Notes: generated by a model not told the origin, from the letters alone. DNA of 64,000 nucleotides from a bacterium (GCA_017470245.1 JAFUEV010000067.1:44629-108628), one strand, 5' to 3'. Counted from the first letter of the stretch, positions 28,538 through 38,599 are shown. Translations and numbers: made by a program.

Positions 28538-30268
28538 ATGAGAATGTCAAAACTTTTTGTGCAGACTTTAAGAGAATTTCCTGCAGATGCAGAGGTTATG
28601 AGCCATAAATTACTTGTTAGAGCAGGCTACATAAGGAAATTAACAAACGGTGTATATAATTATTTGCCTTTAATGTGGCGAGTACTCAAAAAAGTTGAAA
28701 ATATCGTAAGAGAAGAAATGGATGCAGCTGGTGCTCAAGAATTATTAATGCCATTTGTACAACCTGCTGAATTATGGTCAGAGTCAGGCAGATGGGATGT
28801 ATACGGGAAAGAACTTATGCGTCTTAAAGACAGACACGGAAGAGAAATGTGTCTTGGACCAACTCATGAAGAGGTTATTACATCAATTGCAAGAGAAGGC
28901 ATTCGTTCATATAAACAACTTCCGGTTAATTTATATCAAATCCAATCAAAATTTAGAGATGAAATAAGACCTCGTTTTGGCTTATTAAGAGGTCGTGAAT
29001 TTATAATGAAAGATGCATACAGTTTTGATGTTGACGAACAAGGCTTAGATAAATCTTATGAAATAATGGCAGAAGCATACAGAAAAATCTTTGAACGCTG
29101 CGGATTAGAAACCAAAATGGTACAATCTGATTCAGGTGCGATAGGAGGAAGTGTTTCTCACGAATTTATGGTACTTGTTAATGAAGAAGCAGAAAATAAT
29201 GCAGGCGAAAATGATGTTTTCTATTGCACAAAATGCGGATACAGTGCAAATTCAAACCACGCAGTGTCGATATTAAATGAAGTTGAAACAGACGGCAAAT
29301 TTACAAAAGCAGAAATAATTGATACTCCAAATACACATTCTATTGAAGAATTGGCTGCATTTTTAAAAGTTCCTGCAAGTGTAATTTGTAAATCATTAAT
29401 ATATGTAGTTGATGGAAAATACGTAATGGCTCTAATCAGAGGAGATAGAACGGTTGAAGAAACAAAATTAATGAATGTATTTGCAGGTAATGATATAAGA
29501 ATTGCAAGAAATGACGAAATAGAAGAAATAATGAATGTAAGCGGATTTAATGCAATTCCCGGATTTATAGGTCCTAAAGGATTAAAAAATATTGAAATAG
29601 TTGCAGATGAAACAGTAAAAGAATTGAAAAATTTTGTAATAGGCTGCAATCAGACAGATAAACATCTTGTAGGTGCTAACTGGGGTATTGATGTTGAACT
29701 CCCGACAAAAATTGCAGATGTAAGATTAGTTGAAGAAAACGATAAATGTGTAGAATGCGGAAGCAATTTAAAAGTTACTAAAGGTATTGAAGTCGGTAAT
29801 ATTTTCAAACTTGGTACAAAATATTCTAAAGCAATGAATGCAACATTTACCGATAAAGATGGACAAGAGAAACCCTTTATTATGGGATGTTATGGTATTG
29901 GTATTTCAAGAACAGCTGCTGCTGCAGTAGAAAGACACCATGATGAATTTGGTATAAAATGGCCTGTTGCAATAGCTCCATATACTGTTATTATAGTTCC
30001 TGTCAGTGATCAGGATGAAACACAAATGAAAGTAGCAGAAGATATATATAACAAACTCCTTTCATTCGGTGTTGAAGTTCTTATTGATGACCGTTCCGAA
30101 AGAGCAGGAGTAAAACTAAAAGATGCCGATTTAATCGGTATTCCATACAGAATAACAGTTGGGAAGACAATCAAAGATGGACTTGTTGAATTTAAAACAC
30201 GTGCAACAAATGAAACAATTACAATTACCCCTGAAGATGCAATCAAAAAAATTCAAGAAATAAAATAA
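28538..30268 (+). CDS. proS: Prolyl-tRNA synthetase
   Basis: The 576-residue class II synthetase is of the long bacterial type. It has motif 1 near residues 60-80, motif 2 FRDEIRPRFGLLRGREF, the YbaK-like editing insertion (about residues 240-390), motif 3 GCYGIGISRTAAA and the C-terminal anticodon-binding domain. It charges tRNA-Pro and edits mischarged alanine. AGAGG precedes the ATG, and a strong terminator follows. Confidence 0.97.
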   Translation: MRMSKLFVQTLREFPADAEVMSHKLLVRAGYIRKLTNGVYNYLPLMWRVLKKVENIVREEMDAAGAQELLMPFVQPAELWSESGRWDVYGKELMRLKDRHGREMCLGPTHEEVITSIAREGIRSYKQLPVNLYQIQSKFRDEIRPRFGLLRGREFIMKDAYSFDVDEQGLDKSYEIMAEAYRKIFERCGLETKMVQSDSGAIGGSVSHEFMVLVNEEAENNAGENDVFYCTKCGYSANSNHAVSILNEVETDGKFTKAEIIDTPNTHSIEELAAFLKVPASVICKSLIYVVDGKYVMALIRGDRTVEETKLMNVFAGNDIRIARNDEIEEIMNVSGFNAIPGFIGPKGLKNIEIVADETVKELKNFVIGCNQTDKHLVGANWGIDVELPTKIADVRLVEENDKCVECGSNLKVTKGIEVGNIFKLGTKYSKAMNATFTDKDGQEKPFIMGCYGIGISRTAAAAVERHHDEFGIKWPVAIAPYTVIIVPVSDQDETQMKVAEDIYNKLLSFGVEVLIDDRSERAGVKLKDADLIGIPYRITVGKTIKDGLVEFKTRATNETITITPEDAIKKIQEIK

Positions 30269-30281
30269 TTTAAAAAATAAC

Positions 30282-30313
30282 AAAATCCCAAAGAATTATC
30301 TTTGGGATTTTTA
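30282..30313 (+). terminator. Intrinsic terminator of proS
   Basis: AAAATCCCAAAG and CTTTGGGATTTT form a perfect 12-bp stem with a 6-base loop, ending in a T-run, 13 bases after the stop. Confidence 0.85.
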
Positions 30314-30399
30314 TATTCATATTTCTTCATAAAAAATTTTTTTATGACAATAATTTCTATGTACAAATGTTAAAATAGAAAAATAAAAGGAATTACATT

Positions 30400-31422
30400 G
30401 TGCTTTCAATATCCTCTTATCCTTCAATAAAATTATATAACAATTATAATAAAATCGGCAGTACAAGCGTAGTAAAAGCATTTACTGGCACCGATGTATC
30501 GGATTTGATTACAAATGGGGATAAAGCACTAAATGAAAATAAATATGAAGAAGCATTAAAAGCATACACACAAGCAAACAATCAAGACCCGCAAAATAAT
30601 TCCATATATAAAAAACTCGGGAAAACATATTTCCATTTAAAAAATTATTCTGAGTCAGAAAAACATTTCAAAACATATTTGGAAAATACTCCAAATGATG
30701 CAGAATGTTGGCTTGATATAGGGGAAACCCAACGAATGGCAGGTTATTATCAACGTGCTGCAGAAAGTTTTGAACAAGCATCAAAATTAGACAGTTCAAA
30801 TGACCTTGCAAGAAGAAAATTACTTGAAACAAAAAACAATATGCTCTCTATTTTTTCACCGGAACGAGCAAAAAAAGAGAAAGATGCATACGCTACAAAA
30901 AACCTCAATGATGCACTTCAAATGACAGTAAGATATATGACACCAGAATACATGAAATCACTTGAAAACGTAAAAGTTATGTTTGGTGAAACGGCATCAA
31001 TGGGCGGTACATCCAATATTGCACAATATGAAAACCACAAGAATACAATTACGGTTTCTAATTCATATATATATGCTTCACCTCAAGTAATAGCAGCTTA
31101 TTTAACACACGAAACTGTTCATGCTAAAGATGCAGATGCTTATACATCTGTATACGAAGAACAAGATGCCTATGAAATAGCAACAGAATTTTGGATTAAC
31201 AACGCTAACGGAATAAAAGATCCGGAAATGGACTATGCTGCAGATTTATACAAAAAATCACCGGCAACACTAAGAAAAAGGGTAGAAGAAATCTATACAT
31301 TAAGAGATCCTTCTATTGCCAAGACATCACCAAATCACCCACCGACAAAACTTTTTAATCGCAGTTCTTCTAAGTTATCAGCAGCTACTCAATCAATAAA
31401 ACAATATGATGTTATAGCATAG
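30400..31422 (+). CDS. TPR protein fused to an HExxH metalloprotease-like domain
   Basis: The 340-residue protein starts with GTG behind AAAGGAAT. An N-terminal leader with AFTG (residues 27-30) precedes three TPR units (about residues 34-140). The C-terminal part has HETVH (H237, E238, H241) and downstream acidic residues (E253, E254, E259) that could supply a third zinc ligand. It lacks a signal peptide. The combination suggests a zinc peptidase whose substrate or partner is presented by the TPRs. No standard family is recognised. It overlaps ddh, which is convergent, by 11 bp. Confidence 0.6.
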   Translation: MLSISSYPSIKLYNNYNKIGSTSVVKAFTGTDVSDLITNGDKALNENKYEEALKAYTQANNQDPQNNSIYKKLGKTYFHLKNYSESEKHFKTYLENTPNDAECWLDIGETQRMAGYYQRAAESFEQASKLDSSNDLARRKLLETKNNMLSIFSPERAKKEKDAYATKNLNDALQMTVRYMTPEYMKSLENVKVMFGETASMGGTSNIAQYENHKNTITVSNSYIYASPQVIAAYLTHETVHAKDADAYTSVYEEQDAYEIATEFWINNANGIKDPEMDYAADLYKKSPATLRKRVEEIYTLRDPSIAKTSPNHPPTKLFNRSSSKLSAATQSIKQYDVIA

Positions 31423-32389
31423 TTTTTCTTAATTCTTCACCTGATTTAGGACTTAAATAACAAGGAGCTATATCAAATACTGTTTTTGCCCCTTTTTGTC
31501 CTTCTTTATTTAGTCTATAAGCAGCCCTTGCATAAGCAATCAAAACACTAGACGTAAATTCAGGATTAGAATCCAATTTTAAATTATATTCTATAACATG
31601 ATTATTTTCTTTATTTGAACCTGTTTTTCCGGTTCTGATTACACATCCGCCGTGAGGAATACCGGAGTGGTTTTTCTTTAATTCTTCAAGAGAAATAAAA
31701 TGAACCGTTGTATCATAATCTGCAAAATAGTTAGGCATTGTTTTTATTTCGTGTTCTACTCTTTTTGCATCTGCTCCTTCTTTAAGAACAACATAACATT
31801 CTCTTGTATGTTTTTCTCTTGTTGTTAAAGAAGGATTTTCACAATTTTTAACAGCATCTAAAGCTTTTTGAACAGGAACAGTATACTGTTTAGCATCAAG
31901 TACGCCTTCTATTCTTCTAATTGCATCAGAATGCCCTTGACTTACACCTTTCCCCCAGAATGTATAATCAACTCCTTCAGGTAATATCGCATTAGCGTAC
32001 ATTCTGTTTAATGAGAATAAGCCCGGATCCCAACCTACAGATATAATAGCAACTTTTCCAGCTTCTTGTGCGGATTTATCAACATTTGTAAAATGTTCGG
32101 GGATTTTTGCGTGCGTGTCAAAACTGTCTATTACATTAAATAATTTTGCATATTTAGGAGTTTGTTCAGGTAAATCCGTAGCACTTCCGCCACATAATAT
32201 CAATATATCAATTTTATCTTTCCAGTTTTCAATTTCAGAAACATTTACAACTTTTGCATTAGAGTTAATTTTTATATCTTGAGGATTTCTTCTTGTAAAA
32301 ACAGCAACCAATTCCGTATCAGGATTTTGCTTAATTGCATTTTCTACGCCTCTGCCTAAATTACCGTAACCTAATATACCTACTCTCAT
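31412..32389 (-). CDS. ddh: meso-Diaminopimelate D-dehydrogenase
   Basis: The 325-residue protein has an N-terminal Rossmann motif (VGILGYGNLGRGVENAI) and the characteristic Ddh segments FVDSFDTH-like VIDSFDTH, SVGWDPGLFSLNR and WGKGVSQGHSDAIRRI. It makes meso-DAP in one NADPH-dependent step from tetrahydrodipicolinate, feeding peptidoglycan and lysine synthesis. It is usually an alternative to the DapL or succinylase routes. It is a single gene, convergent with the TPR-HExxH gene. Confidence 0.9.
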   Translation of the reverse strand: MRVGILGYGNLGRGVENAIKQNPDTELVAVFTRRNPQDIKINSNAKVVNVSEIENWKDKIDILILCGGSATDLPEQTPKYAKLFNVIDSFDTHAKIPEHFTNVDKSAQEAGKVAIISVGWDPGLFSLNRMYANAILPEGVDYTFWGKGVSQGHSDAIRRIEGVLDAKQYTVPVQKALDAVKNCENPSLTTREKHTRECYVVLKEGADAKRVEHEIKTMPNYFADYDTTVHFISLEELKKNHSGIPHGGCVIRTGKTGSNKENNHVIEYNLKLDSNPEFTSSVLIAYARAAYRLNKEGQKGAKTVFDIAPCYLSPKSGEELRKTML

Positions 32390-32541
32390 ATATATCCCTT
32401 ATTAATGTATCGACAATTGAAGTATACTATAAAACTACAATTTTGAAAATAAAAAATATACATGCCCGTATTCGACGTAATAATATGCTAAAATAAAAGT
32501 AAGACATTATGATAAAGAGTTTTTTATGAAAAGGTATAATA

Positions 32542-33468
32542 ATGGAATATAAAGATTGCAAAAGTGAATTTCAAAGATTTCTTGATATTAAATATCCGAA
32601 TGATTCATTAGAAAATCAGTTAAAGTATTTTAAATATTTTAACTTTGCGGAATTATTTAAAGGACATCCAAAATACAAAGAAGAATACAAAGATTTTGCA
32701 GCCCAAACACGCAGTTATAATGACGGTGATGATACTTTTCTTGCAAGAATTATTATGTATATGGTCTGGGGAAAACATAGCAAAAAACACCTGCCAATGC
32801 TTAATAGTTTCGACAAAATAGGTTACGGTAAAATATATGGCGGGGATACTATTAATACTTTTAATACCTTATTTTCCTCTGATTTACATGGAATCAAAAA
32901 ATTTTTAAAATATCTGCCCCAAAAAAGTGACCAAGATAACTATATAAAAAAGATAATCCATTTTGAGGAAATATATGCAAATATAGGGAATTTCATGCTA
33001 ATGCCCTCAAATACAATTATTCCTGAAGGTTGGGAAACAACAACTTCAATAAACAGCTATCGTGGCACACAGGGTGGATTATTCGATTACTTTGATTTGT
33101 TTTTAAATGTTTATAATAACAAAAGCGATAAAATTTTAAATGAATTAATGAAAAAAGACGGTGTAAATTCATTTTATTTTGAAAAAATTAATACTATAGA
33201 TAAATTTTGTGAAATAAACTATATCGATACAACAAAAAAGAACGGCTATCCGAAAGACAATAACTATATTAAATACAACCATAAACCTTTTTATACATAT
33301 ATGCACTATGGTTGGAAAAATGAAAAAGACATACAAAAAGACCATATTCAATATCTTAATTTTGCAACTCAATATATGGAAGAATCGGAAAAAATCATTC
33401 TTCATAGAGCTGAAAAAATAATAGATGAAATATCAAAGCATTATAATATTAATATACTTTGGAAATAA
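32542..33468 (+). CDS. Hypothetical protein, 308 residues
   Basis: I do not recognise a characterised family. The protein is soluble, aromatic- and lysine-rich and mostly helical, with a conserved-looking core (YANIGNFMLMPSNTIIPEG and NSYRGTQGG). Similar IGNF-LxP and RG segments occur in uncharacterised bacterial proteins of about this length, but I cannot name a domain. AAAAGG lies before the ATG. Its end overlaps nadE, on the other strand, by 20 bp. Confidence 0.55.
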   Translation: MEYKDCKSEFQRFLDIKYPNDSLENQLKYFKYFNFAELFKGHPKYKEEYKDFAAQTRSYNDGDDTFLARIIMYMVWGKHSKKHLPMLNSFDKIGYGKIYGGDTINTFNTLFSSDLHGIKKFLKYLPQKSDQDNYIKKIIHFEEIYANIGNFMLMPSNTIIPEGWETTTSINSYRGTQGGLFDYFDLFLNVYNNKSDKILNELMKKDGVNSFYFEKINTIDKFCEINYIDTTKKNGYPKDNNYIKYNHKPFYTYMHYGWKNEKDIQKDHIQYLNFATQYMEESEKIILHRAEKIIDEISKHYNINILWK

Positions 33469-35221
33469 TAGGTTGATGATACTCAACAGAATTGATTGAA
33501 TGTGCATCAACAATAACCGAAGGCGGTAATATATGCCATTTATATATAGCACATTTTGATTTCCAATAGAATTTATTTATCCATTCTTCTTTTATTTCAC
33601 GGGTTATTTTATTTTTAGTTTCATAGTAGAATTGGTGCATAATCAAATCATCAAATCCATATCCAAAATTTTCAACATACCAAATAATTTCATCCAAAAA
33701 TTCATAAGGCATATTTTCTTCTTCTGCACAAACTGTTTTTCCTGTTTTAGGATTAATCTTTAATTCCGCTCCGGGGGGTTTTTCAAGCACTGATTGAGGA
33801 ATAACATTCTTTTGTGTTCTATATTCATTTAAAAAGGCACCTAAAGCAAATAACTTTGTTTTGGTTACATCAGCAATAGGGGCAAAACCACCTGACATAT
33901 CACCATTAACGGTAGCATAGCCTATATATGCCTCTGATTTATCACTCGTAGCAATCGGAAGCATTTGTTTATGTTCATTGGAAACACTCCACAATATAGT
34001 TGCTCTTGTTCTTGCTTGAAGATTTTCAATAGTTGTGGATTTCGCAAATTTTTCCGTTTGAACCTGTTCAAAAGCATAATTAAACATATTTTTAAATGAA
34101 TCTAAAGCCGGTGCAAGCGGAACTTCAAAAAAATGGATACCCAAATTTTTTGCAAGCACTTTTGCATCATTTTTACTTGCATCAGATGTTATTCTGCTTG
34201 GCATTGATATACCCCAAACATTATCTTTACCTAATGCATCAGCAAGTAATACCGCACAAATTGTAGAATCCAATCCTCCGGATAAACCGAGGACTGCTTT
34301 AGTAAAACCATTTTTTCTAAAATATTCTTTGATACCAAATATTATACTGTGATATGTTCTTGCCAAATCATTTGTATATTTTGTATCAAATTTTTTAAAA
34401 TCAATTTCTTTTTCCATAAAAACAGGAAGTTCATTGACTTTACCAATAAAATTATCGGTTATAACAAAATCCTCTTCAAAAGATTTTGCTCTTAATACCA
34501 AATTTCCTGTTTTGTTATATATTCTTGATGTTCCGTCAAAGCACAAATTATCAGCATATCCTGCCTGATTAACATATATATAATTTACATTATATTTCTT
34601 TGCTATTGATGAAAATAAAGAATTTTTAAAATACTCTTTTCCTGTTCTGGATGGAGAACAAGAACAATTAATCAATGTATCAGGTTGTTGTTTCATTATT
34701 TCTTCAACAGGATCGATTTTATAAATGCTTTTTTCTTTAAAGAATGATTTGTCATTAAAACTATCTTCGCATACAATAACACCGTATTTTTCGCCGTTTA
34801 TCTCAAATATTTCGGATACTTCGTCAAAAGGTTCAAAATATCTGTAATCATTAAATTCACAATAATTAGGCAACAATCTTTTTCTGATTTTTCGAATTAT
34901 TTTACCGTTCTGAATAACTGCAACAGAATTATAGAACGGTTTTTTATTTACATCCAATGTTGGCTCGACAAAACCAACAAGTGCAGTAATATTATTTGTT
35001 TGTTCGGTAATCTTATCAAGAGCTGATAATTGTCTTTTAATAATTGATTGGTGTCTGACAAAAATATCACCAAAAGGATATCCCATTAATGCAAGCTCCG
35101 GAAATATAATTAAATCCGCATTTTCATTTTTTGCTCTTTTAATACAATCAAGTATTTTCTTTGAATTGTATTCTATATCACCTGCAATTGTATCTATCTG
35201 TGCTAAAACTATTTTATTCAT
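33449..35221 (-). CDS. nadE: Glutamine-dependent NAD+ synthetase
   Basis: The 590-residue two-domain enzyme has an N-terminal nitrilase-type amidotransferase with the E-K-C triad (IFPELALMGYP, RKRLLPNY, GVIVCEDSF) that releases ammonia from glutamine. The C-terminal synthetase has the PP-loop GLSGGLDSTI and downstream KSEAYIGYAT. It converts deamido-NAD to NAD as the last step of NAD synthesis. Length matches the long glutamine-dependent form. A TTGACT-16-GATAAT promoter lies just upstream. Confidence 0.95.
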   Translation of the reverse strand: MNKIVLAQIDTIAGDIEYNSKKILDCIKRAKNENADLIIFPELALMGYPFGDIFVRHQSIIKRQLSALDKITEQTNNITALVGFVEPTLDVNKKPFYNSVAVIQNGKIIRKIRKRLLPNYCEFNDYRYFEPFDEVSEIFEINGEKYGVIVCEDSFNDKSFFKEKSIYKIDPVEEIMKQQPDTLINCSCSPSRTGKEYFKNSLFSSIAKKYNVNYIYVNQAGYADNLCFDGTSRIYNKTGNLVLRAKSFEEDFVITDNFIGKVNELPVFMEKEIDFKKFDTKYTNDLARTYHSIIFGIKEYFRKNGFTKAVLGLSGGLDSTICAVLLADALGKDNVWGISMPSRITSDASKNDAKVLAKNLGIHFFEVPLAPALDSFKNMFNYAFEQVQTEKFAKSTTIENLQARTRATILWSVSNEHKQMLPIATSDKSEAYIGYATVNGDMSGGFAPIADVTKTKLFALGAFLNEYRTQKNVIPQSVLEKPPGAELKINPKTGKTVCAEEENMPYEFLDEIIWYVENFGYGFDDLIMHQFYYETKNKITREIKEEWINKFYWKSKCAIYKWHILPPSVIVDAHSINSVEYHQPIISKVY

Positions 35222-35227
35222 AGTTTT

Positions 35228-35255
35228 ATTATCTAACGAAAATCCAATTAGTCAA
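35228..35255 (-). promoter_or_regulatory. Promoter of nadE
   Basis: On the minus strand TTGACT and GATAAT are separated by 16 bases and end 6 bases before the nadE ATG, so the leader would be very short or absent. Confidence 0.5.
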
Positions 35256-35330
35256 AATCCTGTTTTACTTCATTAATTATTGCATATATGATATGCTAAA
35301 TTATAATTTAATAATCGAATAGGAATAATA

Positions 35331-36836
35331 ATGACAAAATTTTTTGACAGACTGGGGATATCAATATATTACATATTAATTTTTATAATTGTTTGTATAG
35401 GACTGTTTCTTAGAATCAGATTATACTTGCACCAATTACCCGTATGGCATGATGAAGTAGCATTAAGTCTAAATATTTTTGAGCGACCAATATATAAATT
35501 GTTTTATACACTTCATTATTCTCAAGCCGCACCTCCATTATTTTTGGTTGCAATAAAAATTATAACAAATATATTTGGTATAAATATTCTGTCATTAAGA
35601 TTCATACCTACATTAGCAGGTTGTTCTTCTTTATTGTTATTTATTCCTGTTTTACAGAATACATTTAAAAGCAAACTCCCGGTAATAGTTGCCCTTTCAT
35701 TATTTGCTATATGCGGTCCTTTAATATATTATTCGCAGGAAATCAAGCCATATTCTTCAGATGTATTTTTTTGTATACTAATTCTGTTTTTAATTAATAA
35801 AATAAATTTTAACGATAAAAAGAATGCAATAATATCGAGTATATTATGTTTTATAATCCCGTTATGCTCTTTTCCTTCCGTTTTTATGATGGTAGCAGCC
35901 TTAGGATATAAATTTTTAATTTCAGAGAAAAAAAGAAAAATAAAATATTCTATATATACAGGCATTCCATTTTGCTTATCTTTATTTATTTTGTGGTTGA
36001 TAAATCACGGAATACATTCATATATGACATCTTTTGATGACTGGGATAACGGATTTTTAAAATTTTCATTTGATTCTTTTATCTATATAATATCTAATTA
36101 TATAGATTATTTGGGATATTATTCAGTTGGTACTCTGTTGATTTTTTTAGTCGGGATATTTATATGCTTTTTTAAAAAAGAAGAAACTGCTGTTATCTCC
36201 GTACTATGTTTTATAATAGTATATTTTGCTTCAGTATTTCACTTATATCCGTTTATAGGCAGAGCAAGTATATTTTTTGCACCTATAGCTTTACTTTTTA
36301 TAGCATCTATTTTTGAAAATAATTTTAATGAATATAAAGATAAATATTTACCAAAAATAACAATGCTATTGAAATATATAATATTTTTATTTTTAATAGT
36401 CCAATCTTTTAATATAGTTGATAGTTATAATCGTGTTTCGGATTTAGATTATAAATTACAAGACGGATATAAACATGAAAGATTAGAAAGAGAGAAAGAT
36501 ATAATAACAATTTTGGACAATTTTAAGCAAGGTGATGAAATTGTTTCGACGTATGAATTATATATACACATATTATTTTATAACATAATGAATAAATATA
36601 ATTATCATATAGATTTGGCATTTGATTGTAATAAATTTGACGAGTTAAAAGATATGGTTAGCAATGAAAATTTCAATAATTTCTGGATTGTTGAAACATA
36701 TAACCCACGTCATGACACTTCTATTGATTATGAAAAAGAGTATGAAACTATATTAAATAATGCAGGTGTAAAATATAAAAAATATGAAAATAATGCAACA
36801 AATATATATTATGTAGAAAACGACAATAATAAATAA
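35331..36836 (+). CDS. GT-C type membrane glycosyltransferase-like protein (ArnT/PMT family)
   Basis: The 501-residue polytopic protein has about 9-11 hydrophobic helices. The first periplasmic loop carries the acidic pair WHDEV (D41, E42) typical of GT39/PMT_2 proteins that use polyprenyl-phosphate sugars. A second loop motif (YSQEIKPYS, residues around 138) fits the ArnT-like YxQExRPYS pattern. The last 130 residues are soluble. It probably transfers a sugar to a lipid or protein outside the cytoplasmic membrane; the acceptor is unknown. A terminator follows. Confidence 0.75.
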   Translation: MTKFFDRLGISIYYILIFIIVCIGLFLRIRLYLHQLPVWHDEVALSLNIFERPIYKLFYTLHYSQAAPPLFLVAIKIITNIFGINILSLRFIPTLAGCSSLLLFIPVLQNTFKSKLPVIVALSLFAICGPLIYYSQEIKPYSSDVFFCILILFLINKINFNDKKNAIISSILCFIIPLCSFPSVFMMVAALGYKFLISEKKRKIKYSIYTGIPFCLSLFILWLINHGIHSYMTSFDDWDNGFLKFSFDSFIYIISNYIDYLGYYSVGTLLIFLVGIFICFFKKEETAVISVLCFIIVYFASVFHLYPFIGRASIFFAPIALLFIASIFENNFNEYKDKYLPKITMLLKYIIFLFLIVQSFNIVDSYNRVSDLDYKLQDGYKHERLEREKDIITILDNFKQGDEIVSTYELYIHILFYNIMNKYNYHIDLAFDCNKFDELKDMVSNENFNNFWIVETYNPRHDTSIDYEKEYETILNNAGVKYKKYENNATNIYYVENDNNK

Positions 36837-36900
36837 TTATTTTTTGCATTTTTTGTAAAAATGGCTATGTTAAGAAAAATTGCATTAATTATAACAAGAC

Positions 36901-36948
36901 ATGCACTAAAAAAATGACATTTTTGTTAAATTTTTAGTGCATTTTTTG
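36901..36948 (+). terminator. Intrinsic terminator after the GT-C gene
   Basis: ATGCACTAAAAA (36901-36912) pairs perfectly with TTTTTAGTGCAT (36931-36942), followed by a T-run. The loop is 18 bases and the stem is AT-rich, so strength is moderate. Confidence 0.6.
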
Positions 36949-36967
36949 TAAAAGTTAAATTTTCTAC

Positions 36968-36995
36968 TTGAAATTTTCCAAACATCCTTTATAAT
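36968..36995 (+). promoter_or_regulatory. Promoter of glnA
   Basis: TTGAAA (36968-36973), a 16-base spacer and TATAAT (36990-36995) lie 31 bases before the glnA ATG, with AAAGG as ribosome-binding site. No NtcA-type GTA-N8-TAC site is present. Confidence 0.65.
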
Positions 36996-37026
36996 AAAAA
37001 CATAAAATAAAATAGAAAGGTAAGAT

Positions 37027-38373
37027 ATGGCAAGAAAAGAGTATACGGCTGAAGAAATCAAAAAAATCGTAAAAGAAAAGAAGGTTGAATTTATTAAACT
37101 TCAATTCTGTGATATCAACGGACAAGTCAAAAACATGTCTGTTCCGGCAACGCAACTGGAAAAAGTATTAAATAATGAATGTATGCTTGATGGTTCTTCC
37201 ATAAAAGGGTTTAGAAATATTGAAACATCAGACATGTATTTTTATCCTGATTTATCTACATTTACACTTTTGCCATTCAGAGAAGATAAGAATACAGGAA
37301 CGAATGTAGCAAGATTAATATGCGATATTCATAATCCTGACGGAACCCCGTTTGAAGGTGATCCACGTTCAAATTTAAAACGCATTTTAAAGAAAGCAAA
37401 AGATTTAGGCTACACAATGAATGTAGGACCGGAATGCGAGTTTTTCTTATTTAAAAGGGATGAAAACGGATATCCAACAACTCAAACACACGACCACGCA
37501 GGATATTATGATGTTGCTTCTTATGATATGGGGGAAAATTTAAGAAAAGAGATTATAAGAACAATTACAGCAATGGGGTTTGACGTTGAAGCAAGCCACC
37601 ATGAAGTATCAGACGGTCAGCACGAAATTGATTTTAAATACGAAGATGCACTAACAAGTGCGGATAATATAATTACATTCAGATATGTTGTTAAAGCTAT
37701 TGCAAGTAAACACAATGTTCACGCAACATTTATGCCCAAACCAATATATGGCATTAATGGTTCAGGTATGCATTGTAACATATCATTATTTAAAGGAAGT
37801 AAAAATGCTTTTTATGATTCTAAAAGAGCACATGAACTTTCAGAAGTTGCCCTGCATGCAATAGGCGGATTACTAGACCATGTAAAACAATTTACCGCCA
37901 TAACTAACCCGCTGGTAAACAGCTATAAGCGTATTGTTCCCGGGTTTGAAGCACCGGTATATTTGGCCTGGTCATTGGCAAACCGTTCAGCTTTAATCAG
38001 AATACCGGCAAAAAGAGGTAATGCAACAAGAGTAGAACTTCGTTCACCGGATCCTTCTTGCAACCCATATTTAGCATTAGCAGTAATATTGGAATCTATT
38101 TTAGACGGTATAACAAAGAAAACAAAACCACCGTTAGATGTAGATAAAAATATATTTAAAATGGATGATAAAGAACGTAAACGTGCTAAAATCGAAACAT
38201 TGCCAGGAAGTTTGCATGAAGCATTATTATTAATGAAAAAGAGTCAAATTGTAAAATCCGCATTAGGCGAACATATTTTCAAAGAGTTTATGCAAACAAA
38301 ACTAAAAGAATGGGACGGATACAGAACAGCGGTAACAAAATACGAATTGGATATGTATTTGGAAAGGTACTAA
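37027..38373 (+). CDS. glnA: Glutamine synthetase, type I
   Basis: The 448-residue GSI has LQFCDINGQ near the start, the DGSSIKGF latch, GPECEFFLF, the NGSGMHCN ATP-binding region, NPLVNSYKRIVPGFEAP and RVELRSPDPSCNPYLALA. It makes glutamine from glutamate and ammonia. Length and the lack of the NLYDLPPEE adenylylation loop (here KERKRAKIETLP) place it in the GSI-alpha type, not regulated by adenylylation. It has its own promoter and terminator. Confidence 0.96.
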   Translation: MARKEYTAEEIKKIVKEKKVEFIKLQFCDINGQVKNMSVPATQLEKVLNNECMLDGSSIKGFRNIETSDMYFYPDLSTFTLLPFREDKNTGTNVARLICDIHNPDGTPFEGDPRSNLKRILKKAKDLGYTMNVGPECEFFLFKRDENGYPTTQTHDHAGYYDVASYDMGENLRKEIIRTITAMGFDVEASHHEVSDGQHEIDFKYEDALTSADNIITFRYVVKAIASKHNVHATFMPKPIYGINGSGMHCNISLFKGSKNAFYDSKRAHELSEVALHAIGGLLDHVKQFTAITNPLVNSYKRIVPGFEAPVYLAWSLANRSALIRIPAKRGNATRVELRSPDPSCNPYLALAVILESILDGITKKTKPPLDVDKNIFKMDDKERKRAKIETLPGSLHEALLLMKKSQIVKSALGEHIFKEFMQTKLKEWDGYRTAVTKYELDMYLERY

Positions 38374-38381
38374 TAAGATTG

Positions 38382-38416
38382 AAACAGAGCCTTTATAATA
38401 AAGGCTCTGTTTTTAG
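38382..38416 (+). terminator. Intrinsic terminator of glnA
   Basis: AAACAGAGCCTTT and AAAGGCTCTGTTT form a perfect 13-bp stem with a 5-base loop, followed by T, 8 bases after the glnA stop. Confidence 0.88.
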
Positions 38417-38447
38417 GAAAATTAAATTTGTAATTATAAAAATAAAA

Positions 38448-38478
38448 TTGTATATTGAAAAAAAGAATTGTTTATAAT
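38448..38478 (+). promoter_or_regulatory. Probable promoter of tRNA-His
   Basis: A perfect TATAAT (38473-38478) ends 15 bases before the mature tRNA. TTGTAT at 38448-38453 is the best -35 but sits at a long 19-base spacing. Confidence 0.45.
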
Positions 38479-38493
38479 AAAGTAAAGATAAAT

Positions 38494-38570
38494 GGCGGGC
38501 ATCGCCAAGTGGTTAAGGCCTCGGATTGTGGTTCCGATATACGTGGGTTCGAATCCCACTGTCCGCCCCA
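38494..38570 (+). tRNA. tRNA-His (anticodon GTG)
   Basis: A complete cloverleaf reads out. The extra G(-1) at 38494, specific to tRNA-His, pairs with C73. The acceptor is GCGGGCA/TGTCCGC (with one G-U pair), the anticodon stem CGGAT/TTCCG region has loop anticodon GTG, and the T-arm is GTGGG-TTCGAAT-CCCAC. CCA is encoded at 38568-38570. A terminator follows directly. The accessory island begins just downstream, a common insertion position. Confidence 0.95.
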
Positions 38571-38575
38571 TTTTA

Positions 38576-38599
38576 AGACTTTTTCCGAAGTCTTTTTTT
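38576..38599 (+). terminator. Intrinsic terminator of tRNA-His
   Basis: AGACTT and AAGTCT form a 6-bp stem with a 6-base loop, followed by seven T, five bases after the CCA end. Confidence 0.75.

Noticed and set aside
36949..36967. NtcA-like site before glnA (GTA...TAC)
   Set aside because: Spacing is 14 bases rather than the 8 needed.
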